A DNA stretch of 64,000 nucleotides, taken from NCBI RefSeq assembly GCF_039522585.1, contig NZ_BAAADR010000002.1, one strand, 5' to 3'. Origin of the DNA: Bisbaumannia salifodinae. GTDB lineage: Bacteria > Pseudomonadota > Gammaproteobacteria > Pseudomonadales > Halomonadaceae. Under the pieces are notes generated by a model. The model ran no database searches. It had not been told where the DNA came from and was given only the letters and a program-made list of their open reading frames with translations. Shown here one piece after another: positions 60,079-64,000 of the stretch. Within the stretch, counting starts at the first letter, position 1. Each line of letters starts with the position of its first letter. The translations under genes were made by a program, and so were the position numbers.

Positions 60079-61433
60079 GTGTCCTCCCGCTGCTGGCGGC
60101 GCACCGAGTGGTCATAGGCCTGCTCGAAGACTTCCCAGAACAACTTCTGGAAGCCCCGCTGGCGCCCGGAGTTGAGCTCCCGGTAGTAGTGGCGATACAT
60201 CTCCCAGGCCCAGCCGCCCTCGTCCTCGAGGCGGTTGCCGGCGCCGCGGTAGGCATGGAAGCGGCGCAGCAGCGCCTCGGGGGCGAAGGCATCGAGGATG
60301 GCGCCGAGGGCCTGCTCGATGGCCTCCTCCACGGCCTGCTGGTGCTGCCCCTGGTGGGCCAGGCACTCGGCCACGGCGGCCGGCGGCGAGAGGTGCACCG
60401 GGCTGCGGTCGGCGGCGAACAGGGTGGTGAGGGTCTCCGGGTAGGGCTGGCCCAGCCGCAAGGGGTTGTCCTCGATGGGTTGCAGGCGGCGGTCGCGCAG
60501 CGGGTAGCGGCTGTCGTCCTGGGCACGCTGCAGGGCCATCAGCCCCTCGAGGGCGGCGCGCAGGGTCTGGCCGGCCTCGGCCAGGAAGGCCTGTTGCTCC
60601 TCGCTGTCGCGCAGCGGCAGCTCCGCGCCCAGGCCGCGCAGCAGGGGGTCGGCGCCCACATGGCCGGTGGTGCCGGCCTGGGGCTTGTGCCAGCGATCCT
60701 CGAGCTGCTCGCCCACCGAGCGCTCCAGGTCATTCAGTAGCCGTTCATCCATGATCAGGTCCTCGTTGGTGCGAATCGTCGGCATGTCCACGGCCGTGAC
60801 GTGCCGTGGTGGGGGGCTGTAACTGCGACTCCCGGGCGTGGCCAGGAGGTCATCATCGGTGGCCAGGGCCTCGGCGGCCTCGGGTTCGGTGAGGGCCAGC
60901 ATGGGGTCCTGCTGGCCCGCGCCGGGGCTGACACCGCCCAGGGCCGCCAGGGGATCCTCCTGATCGGGGCCCCGGCTCGCCTGGGCGCCCAGCGGGGCCA
61001 GGGTCGCCGGCAGGCCGCCCTCCTCCAGCGCCTCGGGCTCCTCGTCGATCAGTTGGGTCAGCGGCTGGCTGCCCGGGGTGCCCTGCTGGCGGTCGCCCAG
61101 GTGCACCCGCAGGCAGTAGTCGCCGAGGCGCAGCTCGTCGCCGTCGCGCAGGGCGGCGCGTCGGCTGCGTCCCAGGGGCAGGGTGGCCTGATTGACGAAG
61201 GTGTGACCGCTGCGGTCGATCAGGCAGAAGCGGCCATCGATGCGGCGAATCTCGGAATGATTGGGGCGAATGCGCCCGGCATGATCCTGCAGCAGCCAGT
61301 CGTCGCCGCCGCTGCCGAGGGTGCCACCGGCAGCGCCGAACACATGGCTGCTGGTGGAACGCCCCTCCAGGCGCTCGCTGTTGGTGACCACCAGGGTGAT
61401 GGCATCGTGATGGGGGGAGGCGTGCATGGGCAT
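60075..61433 (-). CDS. tagH: FHA-domain T6SS protein TagH/Fha
   Basis: This 452-residue protein has an N-terminal FHA domain (TLGSGGDDWLLQDHAGRIRPNHSEIRRIDGRFCLIDRSGHTFVN, about residues 35-80) and a C-terminal TagH-like domain (FAPEALLRRFHAYRGAG, WAWEMYRHYYRELNSGRQRG). FHA domains bind phosphothreonine and can link the apparatus to Ser/Thr kinase control; no kinase gene is in this window. The ATG overlaps the tssG stop (TAATG). Confidence 0.9.
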   Translation of the reverse strand: MPMHASPHHDAITLVVTNSERLEGRSTSSHVFGAAGGTLGSGGDDWLLQDHAGRIRPNHSEIRRIDGRFCLIDRSGHTFVNQATLPLGRSRRAALRDGDELRLGDYCLRVHLGDRQQGTPGSQPLTQLIDEEPEALEEGGLPATLAPLGAQASRGPDQEDPLAALGGVSPGAGQQDPMLALTEPEAAEALATDDDLLATPGSRSYSPPPRHVTAVDMPTIRTNEDLIMDERLLNDLERSVGEQLEDRWHKPQAGTTGHVGADPLLRGLGAELPLRDSEEQQAFLAEAGQTLRAALEGLMALQRAQDDSRYPLRDRRLQPIEDNPLRLGQPYPETLTTLFAADRSPVHLSPPAAVAECLAHQGQHQQAVEEAIEQALGAILDAFAPEALLRRFHAYRGAGNRLEDEGGWAWEMYRHYYRELNSGRQRGFQKLFWEVFEQAYDHSVRRQQREDT

Positions 61434-62449
61434 TACCCTGTCATCTGGATACGGACCCGGCGGCGCCGACTGGCGCCCTGGGCATCGGGGTTGACGAAGG
61501 TGGTCCAGCCGAGCTGGCTGCTGCCGGCCTCGCCGAGGCGCATGGGCAGCACGGCGCTCTCCAGCAGCTCGAGCTCCAGGTCGTAGGCCAGGGGCTCGCG
61601 CAGCACGAAGGCCATCAGGGTCTTGAGGGCGGCATGCTCGCGGCCATCGGGCAGGAAATCGCGGAAGCGCGCCAGGCTGAGGCCGCGCAGGCAGAGGGCG
61701 AACTTGCCCCCCACGTCGGCGACCCGCTCGCCGGCGATCATGTCCTGGCCCAGGGACATGTTGCCGAGCCCGGTGCGGCTGCGCTGGTCCTCGGGAATCT
61801 CCACCCAGCGCCGCACCCATTGCTCGATATGCACCTCGTCCAGGTCGAAGCAGTGGGAGACGATGCTGCCGACCACCTCCGGCGAGCGGGAGCGCCCGGC
61901 CAGCAGGCCGGCGTAGGCCAGCATCTTGCTCCAGTTGATGGGGGTCTCGCCGCGCAGGTCGTCGTCGGCCAGGCCCACCAGGGCGAAGATCGCCGCCGAG
62001 AAGCCATCGCTGGCGTTGTCCTGGTAGCGGGCGTAGTGGCGATACTTGCGCCAGGCCCGATGCATCAGGGTCAGCAGGCGGTGGTTGAAGAAGTCGAGGA
62101 AGTCGCCGGCGGTGCCTTCGCGGTGGGCGCGGCCGTGGGCCAGGGCCTCCAGGTAGTAGCCGGGCAGCGGCGACTGGGCGCCCTGCAGGCCGAAGAAGCT
62201 GACCTCCAGGGCGTAGCCGTCGCTGGGCCGCGGCGCCAGTTCGATCACGTCGCTGCCGGGGAAGCCCAGGGAGGCCGAGGCGTGGAAGCGCACCCGCTCG
62301 CGTCCCGGGGCCTCCTGGGTCGCCTCGAGGTCATCCCCGTGGTAGCGGTGCAGGAGTTCGACGAGCTGGAAGAAGTCGTAGCGCCGGGCCCCGTCGAGCA
62401 GGGGCCGGAGCGCTACATCAGGGGCTGCTGGCCCGGCCGCAAGGTCCAT
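61433..62449 (-). CDS. tssG: TssG T6SS baseplate protein
   Basis: This 338-residue protein shows the TssG pattern: RRYDFFQLVELLHRYHGDD at the N-terminus, GLQGAQSPLPGYYLEAL, then FFNHRLLTLMHRAWRKYRHYARY. TssG forms the baseplate wedge with TssF and TssK. The ATG at 62449 lies inside the tssF coding region, an overlap of 37 bases common for this pair. Confidence 0.93.
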   Translation of the reverse strand: MDLAAGPAAPDVALRPLLDGARRYDFFQLVELLHRYHGDDLEATQEAPGRERVRFHASASLGFPGSDVIELAPRPSDGYALEVSFFGLQGAQSPLPGYYLEALAHGRAHREGTAGDFLDFFNHRLLTLMHRAWRKYRHYARYQDNASDGFSAAIFALVGLADDDLRGETPINWSKMLAYAGLLAGRSRSPEVVGSIVSHCFDLDEVHIEQWVRRWVEIPEDQRSRTGLGNMSLGQDMIAGERVADVGGKFALCLRGLSLARFRDFLPDGREHAALKTLMAFVLREPLAYDLELELLESAVLPMRLGEAGSSQLGWTTFVNPDAQGASRRRRVRIQMTG

Positions 62450-64000
62450 GCGTAGCGCTCTCGATTGTGACGGTTGATGACATGCAACTCGTGGAAGGAG
62501 TTGATGCTGGCGTACAGGGAGAAGAAGTGCGACAGCACGCTGCCGAACAGGTAGAGGCTGCCCTCGTCGCCGAAGGCCGACTGCTCCAGGGTCATGGTCG
62601 AGCGCAGGCCGCGCACCGGCAGGCCGCGCTCCAGGCGGTCGATGGGCCGGGTCTCGATGGCGGCGATGCCGGCCAGGCGCTGCCGGGAGACCCGCTCCGC
62701 CTGGCGGTCGACCAGGGCGCGGAAGTCGTAGGCGCGCAGCACCGAGCAGAGGGCGTCGCGCTCCAGCAGCGACAGGTAGTTGAGCGACAGGTTGGAGATC
62801 AGCGTCCACAGCAGGCTGCCGTCCAGGGTCGGGCGCAGCGTCGGCGTCGGCCGGGTCAGGTTGCGGAAGTCGGCATAAGCCGGGCTCGACTCGGTGGGGA
62901 CGCAGATATCGCCCACGGTGAGCCGCTCCGGCAGGGCCCGGTTGCTGCAGGTGAGGCGCAGCGACAAGGTTTCGCGCAGCCCCAGGCAGGCCCGTTCGTC
63001 GCCGCGCACGAAGGCGATGTCATGGTCGAAGCCGTCGCCGCGCAGGCTGTCGCGGACCCGCACCCGATAGTAGAGGGACTCCCGCTGGCGGTCGCGCTCG
63101 ATCTGGTGCTGGAAGCTCTCGAAGGGCACATAGTCGCGGGGCTTGCCGCGGATCTTGCCGGAGGCGCTCTCCAGCCAGCCCTGTACCGCATCGACGCTGA
63201 ACACCTCGTAATGATCCGGGTGGCGGCTGCTGGGGTGGATGCGGTACTCGCTGCGCTCGCCGCTCAGGTCGATGGGGTCGGCGTCGTGGGTGAAGAGGTT
63301 GATGGCCGGGGTGCAGTAGAGCGCCAGGTGCTCGTCGTGCACCTTGGCATCCGCCGGCAGGGTCCGCGAGAAGACGAAGCGCAGGGTCAGGCGCCGGGCC
63401 TGGCGCGGCGGCAGCCGGCGCCCCAGGGCCTCGAGCTCCACGAACTGGAAGGCCTCGGGGAAGCACAGGTACTCCTGCAGGATGCGATAGCCCTGATGGA
63501 CATTGCGCGGGTAGGGCAGCAGGGCGTGCTCGCGCTCGAAGCCCACCGGCTTGAGGGTGCCGGCCGGCAGGCGCTGGGTGTCGCCATCCACCTCCAGCTC
63601 GATACGCGCCAGGTAGTGGTTGAGCCACAGGTAGAGGGTGCGGGCGGTATAGCCGTCGCCGCCCAGGTGCAGGCGCAGCGCCTCGATACCCAGCTCGTCC
63701 AGGGGCTGGTCGCTGTGCACGTCCATGGCCAGCTCGACGATGGAGGCCTCCCGGGAGTGCTGGGCGGTGACCCCGGCATGCGCCAGGGGGTAGAGCGCCA
63801 CCTCGTGGCAGGTGTGGAAGCGGCAGGGGGTGCCGTCCACCGGCTGGCTGGCCAGGGCGGTGCCCGCGGCGATGCGCTGGCTGGCGCTCAGCGCATGCCA
63901 GATCGGCTGGAACTGCACCAGGGTCATGCTGGGCACCGGACGCAGGTAGTTGGGCCACAGCATGTTGATCAGCGAATGGGTCAGCTCCGGGAACTCGTCT
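62413..64000 (-). CDS. tssF: TssF T6SS baseplate protein, 5' end outside window
   Basis: The frame is open to the window edge and the product ends at 62413. At the window edge the reverse strand reads DEFPELTHSLINMLWPNY, the typical start region of TssF, where only a few dozen residues normally precede. The rest has FHTCHEVALYPL, RSEYRIHPSSRHPDHYEVFSVDAV and LSLNYLSLLE. About 529 residues are seen. An internal ATG at 63963 is not the true start because the family sequence continues upstream of it. Confidence 0.93.
   Translation of the reverse strand, partial: DEFPELTHSLINMLWPNYLRPVPSMTLVQFQPIWHALSASQRIAAGTALASQPVDGTPCRFHTCHEVALYPLAHAGVTAQHSREASIVELAMDVHSDQPLDELGIEALRLHLGGDGYTARTLYLWLNHYLARIELEVDGDTQRLPAGTLKPVGFEREHALLPYPRNVHQGYRILQEYLCFPEAFQFVELEALGRRLPPRQARRLTLRFVFSRTLPADAKVHDEHLALYCTPAINLFTHDADPIDLSGERSEYRIHPSSRHPDHYEVFSVDAVQGWLESASGKIRGKPRDYVPFESFQHQIERDRQRESLYYRVRVRDSLRGDGFDHDIAFVRGDERACLGLRETLSLRLTCSNRALPERLTVGDICVPTESSPAYADFRNLTRPTPTLRPTLDGSLLWTLISNLSLNYLSLLERDALCSVLRAYDFRALVDRQAERVSRQRLAGIAAIETRPIDRLERGLPVRGLRSTMTLEQSAFGDEGSLYLFGSVLSHFFSLYASINSFHELHVINRHNRERYAWTLRPGQQPLM

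Overview
This is a GC-rich chromosomal window from a gammaproteobacterium. Codon usage, two TRAP transporters, an xseB-ispA-dxs operon, a mer operon and a complete-looking type VI secretion block suggest a Halomonas-like marine or halophilic bacterium. That placement is inferred from gene content; no rRNA or other marker gene is present. I see no tRNA, rRNA or CRISPR.

Region 1 (1-9740) is a metal and thiol-redox island. It starts with the tail of a DsbD N-terminal-like protein and a TauE/SafE-type membrane protein. A MerR-family regulator then faces a promoter with the diagnostic 19-bp spacer. That promoter drives a Met-rich periplasmic protein, an SCO protein, a DUF411 protein, a TlpA-like thioredoxin, a small Cys/Met membrane protein, CcdA, a BNR-repeat protein and a c-type cytochrome. 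Next comes merR facing merT-merP-merF-merF-merA, with a 13-codon flavoprotein relic between the two merF genes. A perfect 21-bp-arm hairpin ends it.

Region 2 (9747-21421) is a catabolic and uptake island. On the minus strand lie a TRAP transporter (dctP-dctQ-dctM), an Asp/Glu/hydantoin racemase-like protein and a GntR/FCD regulator. A second GntR/FCD regulator sits between the two halves. On the plus strand lie a maleate isomerase/arylmalonate decarboxylase-like enzyme, a second TRAP transporter, a dihydropyrimidinase/hydantoinase and a hydratase. Import and opening of a cyclic amide, with processing of the derived acids, fits the content, but the substrate is not known.

Region 3 (21508-27447) is a signalling block: an unusual receiver-glutamate-dehydrogenase fusion whose dehydrogenase part has lost key catalytic residues, a hybrid histidine kinase (PAS-PAS-HisKA-HATPase-REC-REC-HPt) and a D-threonine aldolase/D-serine dehydratase-like PLP enzyme. 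An IS110-family element with a candidate bridge RNA follows, beside a REP-like palindrome (27466-28797).

Region 4 (28798-35919) is housekeeping: an EamA exporter, trhO, serA, and xseB-ispA-dxs with a strong terminator.

Region 5 (35974-64000) is a type VI secretion locus, all on the minus strand and read right to left: tssF (cut by the window edge), tssG, tagH/fha, tssJ, tssK, tssL, tssH/clpV, vasH, vasI, tssA, tssM, a GNAT-like protein, PAAR, vgrG, a DUF4123 adaptor, a large VasX-like membrane-active effector candidate, two paralogous membrane proteins that are candidate immunity proteins, and two small membrane proteins. tssB, tssC, tssE and hcp are not in the window and probably lie beyond its right edge.
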